A model generated the notes under the pieces. It searched no databases and had not been told where the DNA came from. It saw nothing but the letters and a program-made list of their open reading frames with translations. From Selenomonadales bacterium (GTDB taxonomy: Bacteria > Bacillota > Negativicutes > Sporomusales > UBA7701), in assembly GCA_029975165.1 (NCBI GenBank), contig JARKPR010000030.1, forward strand, positions 1 to 64,000: a stretch of 64,000 nt of DNA, in the 5' to 3' direction. The position numbers and the translations under genes are program-made. Below are positions 52,080 through 61,994 of the stretch, one piece after another; the stretch's first letter is position 1; the number at the start of each line of letters is the position of its first letter.

Positions 52080-53519
52080 TCAGGACAGTCGGTCGTACAC
52101 GGCGGCGTATTCGGCCGCCGACCGGCCCCAGCTATAGTCGGACGTCATGGCGGCTTTTACGATCTTCGGCCAGGTTTCGCCGTCGCTCCAGAAGCCGAGG
52201 GCGCGCCGGAAGGTGTACAGCATATCCTGGGCGTTCACGGCCGCGAAGCTGAAGCCGTTCCCTTCGCCAGTATATTCGCTGTAGGGAAAAATGGTATCCT
52301 TCAGGCCGCCGGTCTCGCGCACCAGCGGCACGCAGCCGTAGCGCAGGGCGATGAGCTGGCCGATGCCGCAGGGCTCCTGCAGCGACGGCATGAGGAGGAG
52401 GTCGGCGGCGGCGAAGATCTTCTGGGCCAGCGACTCGTCGAAGAAGATGTTGGCGGACAACTGGCCGGGGTGGCGGTGGCCGGCCACGCGGAACATGCTC
52501 TCGTACTTGTCGTCACCGGTGCCGAGGACGACGACCTGCACATCGGCGGCGAGGATGTCCCCCAGCACCTCGGCGATGAGGTCGAGCCCCTTAGCCCACA
52601 CCAACCGGGAAACGACGCCGACCAGCATCGCCTCCGGCCGTATCGCCAGGCCGAGGAACTCCTGCAGCTTGGTCTTGTTGACCTGCTTGCGGCCAATCGA
52701 CCGGCGGGTGAAGTTCATGTAGATCCGCTTGTCCTTGGCCGAGTCGTACACCTCGTAGTCGATGCCGTTGAGGATGCCGCAGAAGTCGCCGCTCCGCCGG
52801 CGCAAGGCATCGTCGAGCTGCCAGCCGCCCTCCGGGGTGAGCAGTTCGGCGGCGTACGTCGGGCTCACGGTCGTGACCGCGTCGGCAAAAACGATGCCGC
52901 CCTTGAGGACGTTCACCTTGCCGGCGAGCTCCAGCCGGTCGGCGGTCAGGTACTCGTCGGCGTCGAGCGACAGCAGGTCGCCGAGCGCCGGCGGGTCGCA
53001 GATGCCCTGGTACTGGATGTTGTGAATGGTCAGCACCGTCCGTAGCCGGGCGTATTCCGGCCTGTCCCGGTACTGGGCGTTGAGCAGCACCGGCACGAGG
53101 GCGGCATGCCAGTCGTGGCAGTGAAGGACGTCGGGGGCGAAGTCGAGATACGGCAACGCCTCCAGCACCGCCCGGCAAAAGTAGGCGAACCGCTCGCCGT
53201 CGTCGTGGAAGCCGTACAGCCCCTGGCGGCGGAAATAAAACTCGTTGTCGATGAAATAACAAGTCAGGCCCTCGTACTCCAGCCGCTCGACGCCGCAGTA
53301 GAGCTGCCGCCAGCCGAGCGTCACCTCGAGGCGCTTCAGGTAGACCATCTGCTCCCGCCACGGGGACGGGATGTCGCCGTACTTGGGCATGATGATTCTT
53401 ACGTCGAGGCCCTGGCGCACCAGCTCCTTGGGCAGCGAGCCGACGACGTCGGCCAGGCCGCCCGTCTTCGCGAACGGCACGGCCTCGGCGGCGACGAATA
53501 AAACCTTCTTGGCTGTCAC
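52080..53519 (-). CDS. glgA: Glycogen synthase (ADP-glucose)
   Basis: A 479-aa GT5 enzyme. The ADP-glucose site is in FAKTGGLADVVGSLPKEL near residue 18; the C-terminal GT-B motif is PSLQEPCGIGQLIALRYG. GTG start overlapping the glgD stop (GTGA). Confidence 0.96.
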   Translation of the reverse strand: MTAKKVLFVAAEAVPFAKTGGLADVVGSLPKELVRQGLDVRIIMPKYGDIPSPWREQMVYLKRLEVTLGWRQLYCGVERLEYEGLTCYFIDNEFYFRRQGLYGFHDDGERFAYFCRAVLEALPYLDFAPDVLHCHDWHAALVPVLLNAQYRDRPEYARLRTVLTIHNIQYQGICDPPALGDLLSLDADEYLTADRLELAGKVNVLKGGIVFADAVTTVSPTYAAELLTPEGGWQLDDALRRRSGDFCGILNGIDYEVYDSAKDKRIYMNFTRRSIGRKQVNKTKLQEFLGLAIRPEAMLVGVVSRLVWAKGLDLIAEVLGDILAADVQVVVLGTGDDKYESMFRVAGHRHPGQLSANIFFDESLAQKIFAAADLLLMPSLQEPCGIGQLIALRYGCVPLVRETGGLKDTIFPYSEYTGEGNGFSFAAVNAQDMLYTFRRALGFWSDGETWPKIVKAAMTSDYSWGRSAAEYAAVYDRLS

Positions 53520-54640
53520 ACTATCATCCCCTTCTCAATGACCATCACGTAATTTTTATCGCCGATCATCCGCTTGGCGGCGGAAATCTTCACGTCCTTG
53601 TCGCAGATAACATTCTCCAGCACCGCGTTGGGGCCGATCTCGCCCTTCTGCATGATGACGCAGTTGTTGACGTACGCGCCGCGGTGCACCTTGACGCTGC
53701 GGAACAGCAGGCTGTTCTCCACCCGGCCCTCGATGACGCAACCGTTAGCCACCAACACGTTGCTGACCGCCGCCTGGTCGCGGTAATTGGCCGGCGGCTC
53801 GTCCTTGACCTTCGTGTACACCTGGCCCGACTTGAGGAAAAGGTCCTGCCACACCTCCGGGCGGAGGAGGTCCATGTTGGCCTGGAAGTAGGCGGGAACG
53901 GTATTGATCTTCGCCATGTAGCCGGCGAAGGGGCAGCCGAAGATGCGGAGCCGGCCGAGGCGCTTGACGATGCCTTCCTTGACGAAGTCGTACTCGCCGC
54001 GGGCGATGCAATCCTCGATGATCTGCAGCAGCAGCTCCTTGCGCATGATGAAGGTTTCCAGGCTGATGTCGCCGCCGGCGATGCGGCCGGTAGACACGTT
54101 GATGTCGGTGACGCGGCCGTCGCCGCCGACCGTCAGGGCAGTGGCGAGGGAAAACTGTTTGCCGGGCGCGGGCGGTTCCGTCTTGTACATTATCGTTATG
54201 TCGGCCTGCTTCTCCTGATGGTAGCGGAGCGCTTCGCGGTAGTCGGTATTATAGACGGTGTGGCTGCCGGCGATGATCACGAACCCCTGGCTGCTGCGCT
54301 GGAGGAAGTCGATGTGGGTGTGGAAATGCTCGAGGTCCCCTTTGTAGATGCTGTTGGCGTAATGGGTATGGTCGGGCGGCGGCAGGACGAACAGGCCGTC
54401 GCGCTTGCGGGCCAGGTCCCATTCTTTGCCCGACCGCAGATGGTCCATGATCGAACGGTATTTGTGCTTGACGAGGATACCGACGTTGGTAATGCCGGAA
54501 TTGACCATATTCGACAGCACGAAATCGATGAGGCGGTAACGGCCGCCGAAGGGCACCGCGGCGAGCGGGCGCTGGCGGGTCAGCTCTTTCAGCAGCTCCT
54601 CATTCTCGTGAAGGTTGATGATCCCCAGGACATCTTTCAT
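53516..54640 (-). CDS. glgD: Glucose-1-phosphate adenylyltransferase, GlgD subunit
   Basis: A 374-aa GlgC paralogue acting as a regulatory partner in Firmicutes. The N-terminus reads IINLHENEELLKELTRQRPL instead of the GGxGxRL nucleotide loop, so it is catalytically weak or inactive alone, as usual for GlgD. The C-terminal left-handed beta helix is present. 24 nt after glgC. Confidence 0.95.
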   Translation of the reverse strand: MKDVLGIINLHENEELLKELTRQRPLAAVPFGGRYRLIDFVLSNMVNSGITNVGILVKHKYRSIMDHLRSGKEWDLARKRDGLFVLPPPDHTHYANSIYKGDLEHFHTHIDFLQRSSQGFVIIAGSHTVYNTDYREALRYHQEKQADITIMYKTEPPAPGKQFSLATALTVGGDGRVTDINVSTGRIAGGDISLETFIMRKELLLQIIEDCIARGEYDFVKEGIVKRLGRLRIFGCPFAGYMAKINTVPAYFQANMDLLRPEVWQDLFLKSGQVYTKVKDEPPANYRDQAAVSNVLVANGCVIEGRVENSLLFRSVKVHRGAYVNNCVIMQKGEIGPNAVLENVICDKDVKISAAKRMIGDKNYVMVIEKGMIV

Positions 54641-54664
54641 CTTCTACCCCCCCCTCTCGCAACT

Positions 54665-55846
54665 TCATTCTACCGTCGCCCCGCGCGGCACCATGCTGCC
54701 GGCGGTCAGGCAGCTACGGTCGCCGATGACGGTTATCGCCTTGGCCGTCGCCGGCTCGCCCGCCAGGCCGACCTGGCTCCCGTCGCCGACGACGCTCTCC
54801 GGGCCGACGATGGCGCGCTCTATGGCCGCCCCCTTGCCGATGTAGGCGTCGTGCATGACCACCGAATCCTTGACGACCGCCCCGGGGCCGACATAGACGC
54901 CGGGGAAGAGGACGGCGTTGTCCACCTCGCCGAAGATGCGGCAGCCGACGCTGGCGATCAGCCGTTTGACCTTGGCCCCCGTTGCCACGAAATGGGGCGG
55001 CTGGGTGGGGTTGATGGAATAGATGCGCCAGTTCGGATCGTAGAGGTCGAGCTCGGGGCGGTCGCTTAATAGGTCCATGTTGGCCTCCCACAGGCTCTCG
55101 ACCGTGCCCACGTCCCGCCAGTAGCCGGCGAAAGCGTACGCCATCATCCGGCGGCCGGCGGCCAGCATGGCGGGAATGACGTTCTTGCCGAAATCGTGGC
55201 TGGAGGAACGGTCTTTCTCATCTTTGTCCAGAAAGTCGCGGAGGACTTCCCAGGTAAATATGTACACCCCCATCGAGGCCAGGTTGCTTTTCGCCTGCTT
55301 GGGCTTCTCGGCGAACTCGGTGATCCGCGCCTCCTCGTCGATGCTCATGATGCCGAACCGGCTGGTCTCCCGCCACGGCACCTCAATGACGGCGATGGTG
55401 GCGTCGGCGCCGGTCTGCTTGTGGAAGGCCAGCATCTTGGCGTAGTCCATCTTGTAGATGTGGTCGCCGGACAGGACAGCCACGTAGGCGGGGGCGAACT
55501 GTTCGATAAACGCGGCGTTCTGGTGGATGGCGTTGGCAGTGCCCTGGTACCATTCGCCGCCCTTGGAGCGGACGAACGGCGGAAGGATATGCACCCCGCC
55601 GGTATTGCGGTCCAAGTCCCAGGGGCTACCGATGCCGATGTAGCTGTGCAGCGCGAAGGGCTGGTACTGGGTGAGAACGCCGACGGTATCGAAGCCGGAA
55701 TTGTGACAGTTGCTGAGCGTGAAATCGATCAGGCGGTATTTGGCGCCAAACGGCACTGCCGGTTTGGCCACCATGCGCGTGAGCACGCCCAGCCGGCTGC
55801 CTTGGCCGCCGGCGAGTATCATCGCCACGCACTCCTTGTGGGCCAT
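54665..55846 (-). CDS. glgC: Glucose-1-phosphate adenylyltransferase
   Basis: A 393-aa ADP-glucose pyrophosphorylase. [13 protein letters not shown] near residue 10, [11 protein letters not shown], the GDHIYKMDY region, and a C-terminal beta-helix. ATG 55846 has GGAGGGAG 8 nt upstream. Forms the first committed step of glycogen synthesis with GlgD. Confidence 0.96.
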   Translation of the reverse strand: MAHKECVAMILAGGQGSRLGVLTRMVAKPAVPFGAKYRLIDFTLSNCHNSGFDTVGVLTQYQPFALHSYIGIGSPWDLDRNTGGVHILPPFVRSKGGEWYQGTANAIHQNAAFIEQFAPAYVAVLSGDHIYKMDYAKMLAFHKQTGADATIAVIEVPWRETSRFGIMSIDEEARITEFAEKPKQAKSNLASMGVYIFTWEVLRDFLDKDEKDRSSSHDFGKNVIPAMLAAGRRMMAYAFAGYWRDVGTVESLWEANMDLLSDRPELDLYDPNWRIYSINPTQPPHFVATGAKVKRLIASVGCRIFGEVDNAVLFPGVYVGPGAVVKDSVVMHDAYIGKGAAIERAIVGPESVVGDGSQVGLAGEPATAKAITVIGDRSCLTAGSMVPRGATVE

Positions 55847-55859
55847 CGCTTCTCCCTCC

Positions 55860-57758
55860 CTACTCTTCATTCTGCTCCTGTTTGATATACACGGCCGCCA
55901 GCGGCGGCACGGTCAGGACGATCGAAAACGGCTGATTGTGCCAGGCAAGCGGCTCGGCCGGCAGGGCGCCGTTTCCCACCCCCGAACCGCCGAACTCCTG
56001 CCGGTCGCTGTTGAACACCTCGCGGTAGACGCCGGCCTGCGGCACCCCCAGCCGGTAGCCGTGGCGGACAACAGGGGTGAAGTTGACCACCGCCGCCGTG
56101 AACTCGCCGTCGTCGGCCCGGCGCAGGAAGCTGACCACGCTCTGGCTGGCGTCGTGGCAGTCGATCCATTCAAAGCCCCGCCAGTTGTCGTCGTTCTCCC
56201 ACAGGCACTTGTCGCCGCGATATAAATGGACAAGCTCGCGAGTGTAGCCCTGCAGCCTGGCATGCAGGTCGTAGTCGAGCAGCATCCAGTCGAGGCCGCG
56301 GCCTTCGTACCACTCGCTGAACTGGCCGAACTCCCCGCCCATGAACAGCAGCTTCTTGCCGGGATGGGCCATGAAGTAGCCGTAGAAGGCTCTGAGGCTG
56401 GCAAACTTCTGCCAGTAGTCGCCCGGCATCTTCTCGATGAGCGACTTTTTGCCGTGGACAACCTCGTCGTGGGACAGCGGCAGGAGGAAGTTTTCGGAAA
56501 AGGCGTACAGCAGGGAGAAGGTCAGCAGGTTGTGCTCATGCTTGCGGTAGATGGGGTCGAGGGATACGTACTTGAGGGTATCGTTCATCCAGCCCATATT
56601 CCATTTGTAGTCGAAGCCCAGCCCGCCGAGGTACACCGGCCGCGACACCAGCGGCCAGGCGGTCGACTCCTCGGCGATGACCAGCGCCCGCGGGAAATAG
56701 TAGTGGACCGCCTCGTTGAGCTTTTTGAGGAAGGCGATAGCGTCGATGTTCTCGCGGCCGCCATACTCGTTGGGCAGCCACTCGCCGCCGTCCTGGCGGC
56801 CGTAGTCGAGGTAGATCATGTTAGCCACCGCGTCGACCCGCAGGCCGTCGAGGTGGAAGATATCGAACCAGTACATGGCGTTGGAAATGAGGAAGCTCCA
56901 TACCTCCGGCCGGCCGAAATCGAAGTTCAGCGTCCCCCAGCCGCAGTTCTCGGCCCGCGCCGGCCAGCCGCACTCGAACTGCGGGCCGCCATCGAACATC
57001 CTCAAGCCGTGGTCGTCCTTGCAGAAGTGCCCCGGCACCCAGTCGAGGATGACGCCGATACCTTTTTGGTGGCAGCGGTCGACGAAATACTTGAAGTCGT
57101 CGGGGCTGCCGTAGCGGCTGGTGGGGGCGTAGTAACCCGTGGCCTGGTAGCCCCACGAGGCGTCGAAGGGGTGCTCGGCTACTGGCAGCAGTTCGATATG
57201 AGTGAAACCCATCGCGGCCACGTAGTCGCTCAGCTCGTCGGCCGATTCGCGGTAGGTGTAGAACGTCCCGTCCGGTTTGCGCCGCCAGGACCCGAGATGG
57301 ACCTCGTAAATGGCCAACGCCTTATGGAGGCCGCCGGTCTCACGCTCGCCGCCCTGCCACAGGCCGTCGCCCCATTGGTAGCCGTCCAGCCCATGCACCC
57401 GCGAGGCGCTCCGCGGCCGCACCTCGGCCCAGAACGCGTACGGGTCGGCCTTCTCACGCACCGTGCCGTCGGCGGCGACGATCCGGTATTTATACAGGTC
57501 GCCGGTGCCGAGCCCGGCTACGAACAGCTCCCATAGGCCGGAAGCTTCCAGCCGCCGCATGCGATCGTTACCCGACCAGGAGTTGAAGTCGCCGACCACC
57601 CGCACTTCCCTGGCGTTCGGCGCCCAGACCGCAAAGCGAACCCCCCGCACCCCGTTCTCGGTGGCCGGATGCGCGCCCAGCATGCGGTAGCTGTGGAAGT
57701 GGCGGCCTTCATGGAACAGGTACCGGTCATAGTCGCTAATTGCTTTCAAATGGCTCAT
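55860..57758 (-). CDS. glgB: 1,4-alpha-glucan branching enzyme
   Basis: A 632-aa GH13 branching enzyme. An N-terminal CBM48 ([18 protein letters not shown]), then the catalytic barrel: nucleophile in [17 protein letters not shown], acid in [23 protein letters not shown] 57758 is chosen (AGAGGT 7 nt upstream). First structural gene of glgBCDAP. Confidence 0.96.
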   Translation of the reverse strand: MSHLKAISDYDRYLFHEGRHFHSYRMLGAHPATENGVRGVRFAVWAPNAREVRVVGDFNSWSGNDRMRRLEASGLWELFVAGLGTGDLYKYRIVAADGTVREKADPYAFWAEVRPRSASRVHGLDGYQWGDGLWQGGERETGGLHKALAIYEVHLGSWRRKPDGTFYTYRESADELSDYVAAMGFTHIELLPVAEHPFDASWGYQATGYYAPTSRYGSPDDFKYFVDRCHQKGIGVILDWVPGHFCKDDHGLRMFDGGPQFECGWPARAENCGWGTLNFDFGRPEVWSFLISNAMYWFDIFHLDGLRVDAVANMIYLDYGRQDGGEWLPNEYGGRENIDAIAFLKKLNEAVHYYFPRALVIAEESTAWPLVSRPVYLGGLGFDYKWNMGWMNDTLKYVSLDPIYRKHEHNLLTFSLLYAFSENFLLPLSHDEVVHGKKSLIEKMPGDYWQKFASLRAFYGYFMAHPGKKLLFMGGEFGQFSEWYEGRGLDWMLLDYDLHARLQGYTRELVHLYRGDKCLWENDDNWRGFEWIDCHDASQSVVSFLRRADDGEFTAAVVNFTPVVRHGYRLGVPQAGVYREVFNSDRQEFGGSGVGNGALPAEPLAWHNQPFSIVLTVPPLAAVYIKQEQNEE

Positions 57759-57845
57759 CAAATCTACCTCTCTGCCGGAAATGACCAACAGCATTAATTC
57801 TACCCCAACAAGGAGGTCAAATATTGCCGAAAACCGCCAATCAGC

Positions 57846-57879
57846 AAAAAGAACCTACCAGTCGTCGCTGGAAGGTTCC
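57846..57879 (-). terminator. Leader terminator upstream of glgB
   Basis: Minus strand GAACCT and AGGTTC with an inner CCAG/CTGG pairing, then TTTTT. It separates the leader ORF from glgB, so it is either the end of a small transcript or an attenuator. Confidence 0.7.
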
Positions 57880-57885
57880 CCCCCT

Positions 57886-57993
57886 TCATCTCCGAATCAT
57901 GTCAAGCGCCTGTCTTGCCCGGGCCGCGGCCTTTCCGCCGTCCATCCATGCCGGGATCATCTTCCGCCGGCTCGGCCCGGCGGCCGGCAGCAC
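57886..57993 (-). CDS. Glycogen-leader small ORF (35 aa)
   Basis: A GTG-initiated frame beginning MLPAAGPSRRKMIPAW and ending RARQALDMIRR, basic and helical. It lies between a good promoter and the terminator; the ribosome site is weak and an internal ATG (24 aa) is an alternative. Could be a small protein or a leader peptide. Confidence 0.45.
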   Translation of the reverse strand: MLPAAGPSRRKMIPAWMDGGKAAARARQALDMIRR

Positions 57994-58030
57994 CTGCTTA
58001 TGCCAAAATCTTCTTACTCTTCTTATTTCT

Positions 58031-58060
58031 ATGATACCAGTCCGGTTTCCTGCCTGTCAA
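58031..58060 (-). promoter_or_regulatory. Promoter of the glg leader/operon
   Basis: Minus strand TTGACA (58055-58060), an 18-bp spacer, and TATCAT (58031-58036). No second strong promoter is seen before glgB. Confidence 0.65.
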
Positions 58061-58076
58061 TTGAAGTCAGGAACAC

Positions 58077-58769
58077 TCAGGCGGGCGGCGCCGCGTCGGC
58101 CAGCCGGGCCTTCTGGCGCAGGTAGGCGATCTGCAGCACGGTGGGGATGATCTTGCGGTATGCCGGCCCGGCCAGGTCGACGGCGACGATGACGATCCCC
58201 AAGACGATGCCCAGCGGGCCGAGCAGCAGGTCCAGCCCGCCGGCCACCAGCCCTCCCAACATTCCGGCGCCGGCTTCGCGGGCCGCGGCCGCGGCCACGA
58301 TACGGGCGATATTCCATGTCACGAGGTAGCCGATCGCCGGCATGAGATCGACGATCGTGCCTTCGACAAGCAGCTTTGTGATGCGCTCGGTCTCCAGCCC
58401 CTGCGCGGCGAACAGTTTCTCGACCGGCGCCCGTTCGGCCGGCGACATCTTCTGCCAGGCACGGGCGAAAATTGCCCCGAGAATCTTTTTTTCGACAGCT
58501 TCCTCGTCTTCGGCACGCGACCACGGCACATCGACCTTGTCGGCCACGCTACGGACGATGTCCAGATACTCCGCCTCCCGGCCCAACAGATGGGCAATGG
58601 TATTCGAGCCGTTGTAGCGGACCTTGGCCACCAGCTCCTCGCATGGTATGTCTGCGGCCGTCGCGCCGAAATTATACTCGATCAGCAGCCGGAGGTCGGC
58701 CGGGTCCGAGCGGCGGAAAAGCGGACACAAGCCTTCCGTGGAGCAGCGCAGCAGTTCTTGTTCGCTCAT
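58077..58769 (-). CDS. YaaW/UPF0174-like protein
   Basis: A 230-aa protein resembling E. coli YaaW: N-terminal LLRCSTEGLCPLF, IAHLLGREAEYLDIVRSVADK in the middle, and a C-terminal Gly/Ala-rich hydrophobic region (residues 160-205) able to insert in membranes. Function unknown. A single gene upstream of the glg promoter. Confidence 0.7.
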   Translation of the reverse strand: MSEQELLRCSTEGLCPLFRRSDPADLRLLIEYNFGATAADIPCEELVAKVRYNGSNTIAHLLGREAEYLDIVRSVADKVDVPWSRAEDEEAVEKKILGAIFARAWQKMSPAERAPVEKLFAAQGLETERITKLLVEGTIVDLMPAIGYLVTWNIARIVAAAAAREAGAGMLGGLVAGGLDLLLGPLGIVLGIVIVAVDLAGPAYRKIIPTVLQIAYLRQKARLADAAPPA

Positions 58770-58878
58770 CGTAACACCTCACAAAGAATTATTCCCCGCC
58801 GTTTGACGAAAAACCTCCTTGCCCCTTATCATTAAAACAGGCCCTGCGGAACGGGCACTTCAACGCAACGAGGACAGT

Positions 58879-59553
58879 ATGCTCAAACAACTGTGGCCCT
58901 GGTTCGCTATCGTCGCCCTGGCGGCCGTCATCCACCTTGCCCAGCCCGCCTTTTTTCCCCAGGTGTGGCAGCTCATCGCCGCGGGCGACGTCCGTGACAT
59001 CGCCGTTTACCTCCGTTCGTTCGGCGCCTGGACGGTGGCGGTCAGCATCCTCATCAACATCGTCATCAACCTGTCCGGCATCTTGCCGACAGTGCTCATC
59101 TCCGGCGCCAACGCCGTCGTCTTCGGCCTTGGCGGCGGCATCGTCGTATCGTGGTTCGGCGAATGCCTGGGGACGGTCATCGCCTTCGTCCTGTGGCGAA
59201 GCCTTCTCCAGAAAGCCGCCCGCCGCCTCATCTGCCGGAGTCCGCACCTGTCCCTCGCCGACGAATTCAGCGGCAAGAACGGCTTCAAGGCCATGCTGGT
59301 CGCCCGCCTCATCCCCCTCGCCCCGTCGGGCCTCATCACCCTGCTGGGCGCCGTCAGCAGCATGTCGTTTACCGCCATGCTGTGGGCGACTCTGATCGGC
59401 AAACTCCCGTCCATCGTCCTCGAAGTGCTCCTCGGCCATCAACTGGCCTTCGCGCAGAGCAACGCGCTACGCCTGCTCCTGCTGCTGCTCGTCGTCACCT
59501 CCGGGTACGGCTATTTTTGGTGGCGCAAACGCCGCCGGCTGCCAAGCGACTGA
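58879..59553 (+). CDS. TVP38/TMEM64 (DedA-superfamily) membrane protein
   Basis: A 224-aa protein with about five hydrophobic segments and the central signature LPTVLISGANAVVFG plus FKAMLVARLIPLAPSGLI. A lipid-scramblase-type superfamily. The start is ATG 58879; the ribosome site GAGGAC is weak and an upstream in-frame TTG (58819) is less likely. Confidence 0.85.
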   Translation: MLKQLWPWFAIVALAAVIHLAQPAFFPQVWQLIAAGDVRDIAVYLRSFGAWTVAVSILINIVINLSGILPTVLISGANAVVFGLGGGIVVSWFGECLGTVIAFVLWRSLLQKAARRLICRSPHLSLADEFSGKNGFKAMLVARLIPLAPSGLITLLGAVSSMSFTAMLWATLIGKLPSIVLEVLLGHQLAFAQSNALRLLLLLLVVTSGYGYFWWRKRRRLPSD

Positions 59554-59576
59554 CCGGCGCCCGTGCTCCCTGCGGA

Positions 59577-59611
59577 CAAAAGGCCTGTGCGGTTTACCGC
59601 GCAGGCCTTTA
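59577..59611 (+). terminator. Terminator after TMEM64 gene
   Basis: AAAGGCCTG and CAGGCCTTT arms with inner GCGG/CCGC; it also lies close to the convergent gene's stop. Confidence 0.8.
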
Positions 59612-59628
59612 ATATTCGGCGTCCTTAT

Positions 59629-60549
59629 CTACCGGCTCTGGATGAGGTACAATCCGGCTGCCGGATGGAACTTGACCAGCTTGTCGGGGTAATACCAGGT
59701 CTCCTCCCCTTCGGTCCGCGCGATATTCCGCGGCTCGCCCCAGGCCAGCCGCACCTGATCGGGGATCATGCCCGGCCTCGTCACCCCGTCGTTGATGGCC
59801 TCCCAGGTCTGATCGTCCCAGGAGTAGATCGCCCGCGGGTCGTCCTCGAACAGCAGCGTCTCCCATGGCCTGGCTGTCGGCCATATGCCCGGCTGCGCGT
59901 TCGTCAGGCTGTAGGCGATGGCGATGTAGCCCCGGCGGTTGTCGGCGGTGGACACCACCAGCCAGATGGGTTCGTCGGCGCTGATGCCGGCGATGACATC
60001 CTCGACCGTCAGCGGCTCGCTGATCTTCACCCGGATGGTGGCAAGGCTTTCCTGGTAGGCGGGGATGGCCAGCCGCTTGGAATAGACCATTCTCGCGGCA
60101 AAGTGCTTTTGGGCCGCCGCCAGGTCGTCGGCCAGCACCACCTGGGCCATCTGCCCGCCAAGCGCCTTGGCGGTCACCACCGCCCCGTCGTCCGCCAGCC
60201 GGCAGACAACCTCGTAATCGTCGGCCGGCAGGCCCTGGCCGGAGACGGACAGCTTCTTCACGGCCGTCACCTGCAGTCGCTTGCCCTCCAGCCATTCGGC
60301 CCGGATGTTGCCGTCGGCCGTCTGCAGTTCCGGCTGCGGCACCTGGAAGGCGAAGGCATAACCTGCCGCTTTTTTGCTCTCCTCCAGGGGCAAAACGGTG
60401 AAAACCCGGCCTACCCATTCCTCCACCGGTGTAGCGGCGGCGTCCCCTCCGGGGTCGCTCCCAGCCGGCCCCGCGGCCAGGGCGGCCAACGGCACGGCCA
60501 GGATCAGCGCCAGGCAGACAAGCCATTTTTTCGCCAGCAACGCGACCAC
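59629..60549 (-). CDS. Secreted protein with BamE/SmpA-like C-terminus
   Basis: A 306-aa protein with a signal peptide (WLVCLALILAVPLAALAA). The long middle is unassigned; it carries VEDVIAGISADEPIWLVV. The last 60 residues (GMIPDQVRLAWGEPRNIAR, then TWYYPDK) match the BamE/SmpA/OmlA pattern of outer-membrane assembly factors. Consistent with a diderm host. Confidence 0.7.
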   Translation of the reverse strand: MVALLAKKWLVCLALILAVPLAALAAGPAGSDPGGDAAATPVEEWVGRVFTVLPLEESKKAAGYAFAFQVPQPELQTADGNIRAEWLEGKRLQVTAVKKLSVSGQGLPADDYEVVCRLADDGAVVTAKALGGQMAQVVLADDLAAAQKHFAARMVYSKRLAIPAYQESLATIRVKISEPLTVEDVIAGISADEPIWLVVSTADNRRGYIAIAYSLTNAQPGIWPTARPWETLLFEDDPRAIYSWDDQTWEAINDGVTRPGMIPDQVRLAWGEPRNIARTEGEETWYYPDKLVKFHPAAGLYLIQSR

Positions 60550-60751
60550 TCCCCTGTATTATTTTTCCAGATAGTATTTGACGTCCGGCCGCCCATTCCT
60601 GCTTGTATTTTTGTCATCATTTTAACGTCATCTGTCATACAATATATCAAGAATGTAAAAAGCACGGCGACGTTTGTCCGCGCGTGCGGCGGGAAGCACT
60701 CTCGTCTCCGGTACACAATCGTCCCCCAACGGCATGAAAGGAGGCCTCTGT

Positions 60752-61663
60752 ATGAAAAAGCTCCTCGGCTTGGTCGCTGTTGCCCTGGTGCTGGCCTTCG
60801 CCTCGGTTTCGGTCGGGTGGGCGGCGCCGGCGCATAATCACCATCAGCAAAAATACCCTGGGAAAGAGCAGCCCAAGAAAGCGGTCAAAAAGCCGGGCGA
60901 CAGCGTACGCCATCCCCCGGCCGGCAAACCGAATATCAAAGCTCCGCCGCCTGTCCAGCGGCAGCATCCCCGGAACAACGACCGCCACGTCAAAGCTCCC
61001 GGCGAGGCGACGGTGAAAGCACCGGCGCGCGACAACCGCAGCCATATCAATCCTGACAGCTATCGACCCCACAAGGCCGCCGCCGACAGAATCAAACCTC
61101 ACGGCAACTACGACCGGCATGACCGGCCGCGCTTCGAGCCCCGTTCCGGCCACCGCCATCCTCCGGCCCACCCCGGCGCTTACCGCCACCACAGCCGCTA
61201 TCACTACTGGCCGGACAACGACCGCTGGCACCACCATTTCCGCGACTGGTCCTGGTTCATCTCTCACCGCGTGCTGAACATCGGCGTCGTTTACGCCGAC
61301 GCGGCCCGCGCCCACGAGGTCTACGTACACTACGAACCCCAGGACGGCAACTACCTCTACCTGCTCGAATCGCGCTACGGCCCGTGCACTTACAGGGAAC
61401 GCCATTACCGCTACGGGGACTATGGCTGGAGCTACTACTGGTTTAGCGCCGAAAACGTCATCGCCTTCTTCGTGCGCGACGACGGCTACTCGCGGGCTTT
61501 CATCTGGCGGCGGGCCGAGGCTGAGGACCGGGCACTCTCCCTCGGGCTCCTGACCAGAGACTTGCAGCTCTACTACAGCAGCTATGCCGCTGACATGCCG
61601 CCCGAGCTGGCCGCCGACTACGCCCGCGACATACTGTGGCCCACGGTCGACGACGAAGTTTGA
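60752..61663 (+). CDS. Secreted His-rich basic protein
   Basis: A 303-aa protein: signal peptide (KKLLGLVAVALVLAFASVSVGWA), then about 140 residues of Lys/Pro/His/Arg-rich low-complexity sequence with many HH and RH pairs, then a folded C-terminal region (residues 170-303) with Tyr-rich segments (YGDYGWSYYWF). The start ATG has AAAGGAGG 8 nt upstream. Possibly metal- or wall-binding; no family recognised. Confidence 0.75.
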   Translation: MKKLLGLVAVALVLAFASVSVGWAAPAHNHHQQKYPGKEQPKKAVKKPGDSVRHPPAGKPNIKAPPPVQRQHPRNNDRHVKAPGEATVKAPARDNRSHINPDSYRPHKAAADRIKPHGNYDRHDRPRFEPRSGHRHPPAHPGAYRHHSRYHYWPDNDRWHHHFRDWSWFISHRVLNIGVVYADAARAHEVYVHYEPQDGNYLYLLESRYGPCTYRERHYRYGDYGWSYYWFSAENVIAFFVRDDGYSRAFIWRRAEAEDRALSLGLLTRDLQLYYSSYAADMPPELAADYARDILWPTVDDEV

Positions 61664-61699
61664 TCCCGTATTTTTATAATAAATATTTTTAAATAATTA

Positions 61700-61728
61700 T
61701 TGTTATTTAATTCTGCCTTTGCTATAAT
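61700..61728 (+). promoter_or_regulatory. Promoter of an orphan short transcript
   Basis: TTGTTA (61700), 17 bp, TATAAT (61723-61728), within the 331-bp gap 61664-61994. Confidence 0.7.
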
Positions 61729-61840
61729 AAGGATGAAGGTAGGAGATGGTGCCAATGGATTTAGCCCTTCGCACCACAACTCACCCTCCTGACAAGTCCA
61801 TCTCCCCTTCCCCACACATATCTCCGAAGGAGGTAACGTC

Positions 61841-61897
61841 ATGGTCTGGATGCTGCTTCGCCCCGTTACCCACTGCAAGGAAGGCTGCCATCTGTAG
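61841..61897 (+). CDS. 18-aa Cys/His peptide ORF
   Basis: AAGGAGG lies 7 nt before ATG. The peptide MVWMLLRPVTHCKEGCHL has an H-C-x3-C-H motif that could bind metal. Tentative because of its length; the strong ribosome site is the reason to list it. Confidence 0.4.
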   Translation: MVWMLLRPVTHCKEGCHL

Positions 61898-61952
61898 TCC
61901 CGGGCAGGACGGTAAAAGGCCCGCCGGCTGCCCGGCAGCCGGTACAATATAT

Positions 61953-61990
61953 AAAAGGAGAGGCTCACCTCCGTGAGCCTCTCCTTTATT
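61953..61990. terminator. Terminator between the short transcript and the MFS gene
   Basis: AAAGGAGAGGCTCAC and GTGAGCCTCTCCTTT form a 15-bp stem with a short loop; usable in both directions. Confidence 0.8.
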
Positions 61991-61994
61991 TGTT

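Larger units (their letters stand above)
61735..61990 (+). ncRNA. Putative short structured transcript
   Basis: From the promoter to the terminator is about 255 nt. GGAGATGG pairs with a distal CCATCTCC, GGTGC with GCACC, and CCGGCTG with CAGCCGG. It contains the 18-aa ORF at 61841. No known RNA family recognised. Confidence 0.4.

Noticed and set aside
57824-58150. Plus-strand ORF with AAGGAGGT before a TTG start, upstream of glgB
   Set aside because: Only the first residues look protein-like; it then runs antisense into the YaaW-like gene with shadow-type composition. The minus-strand promoter, leader and terminator explain the region better.
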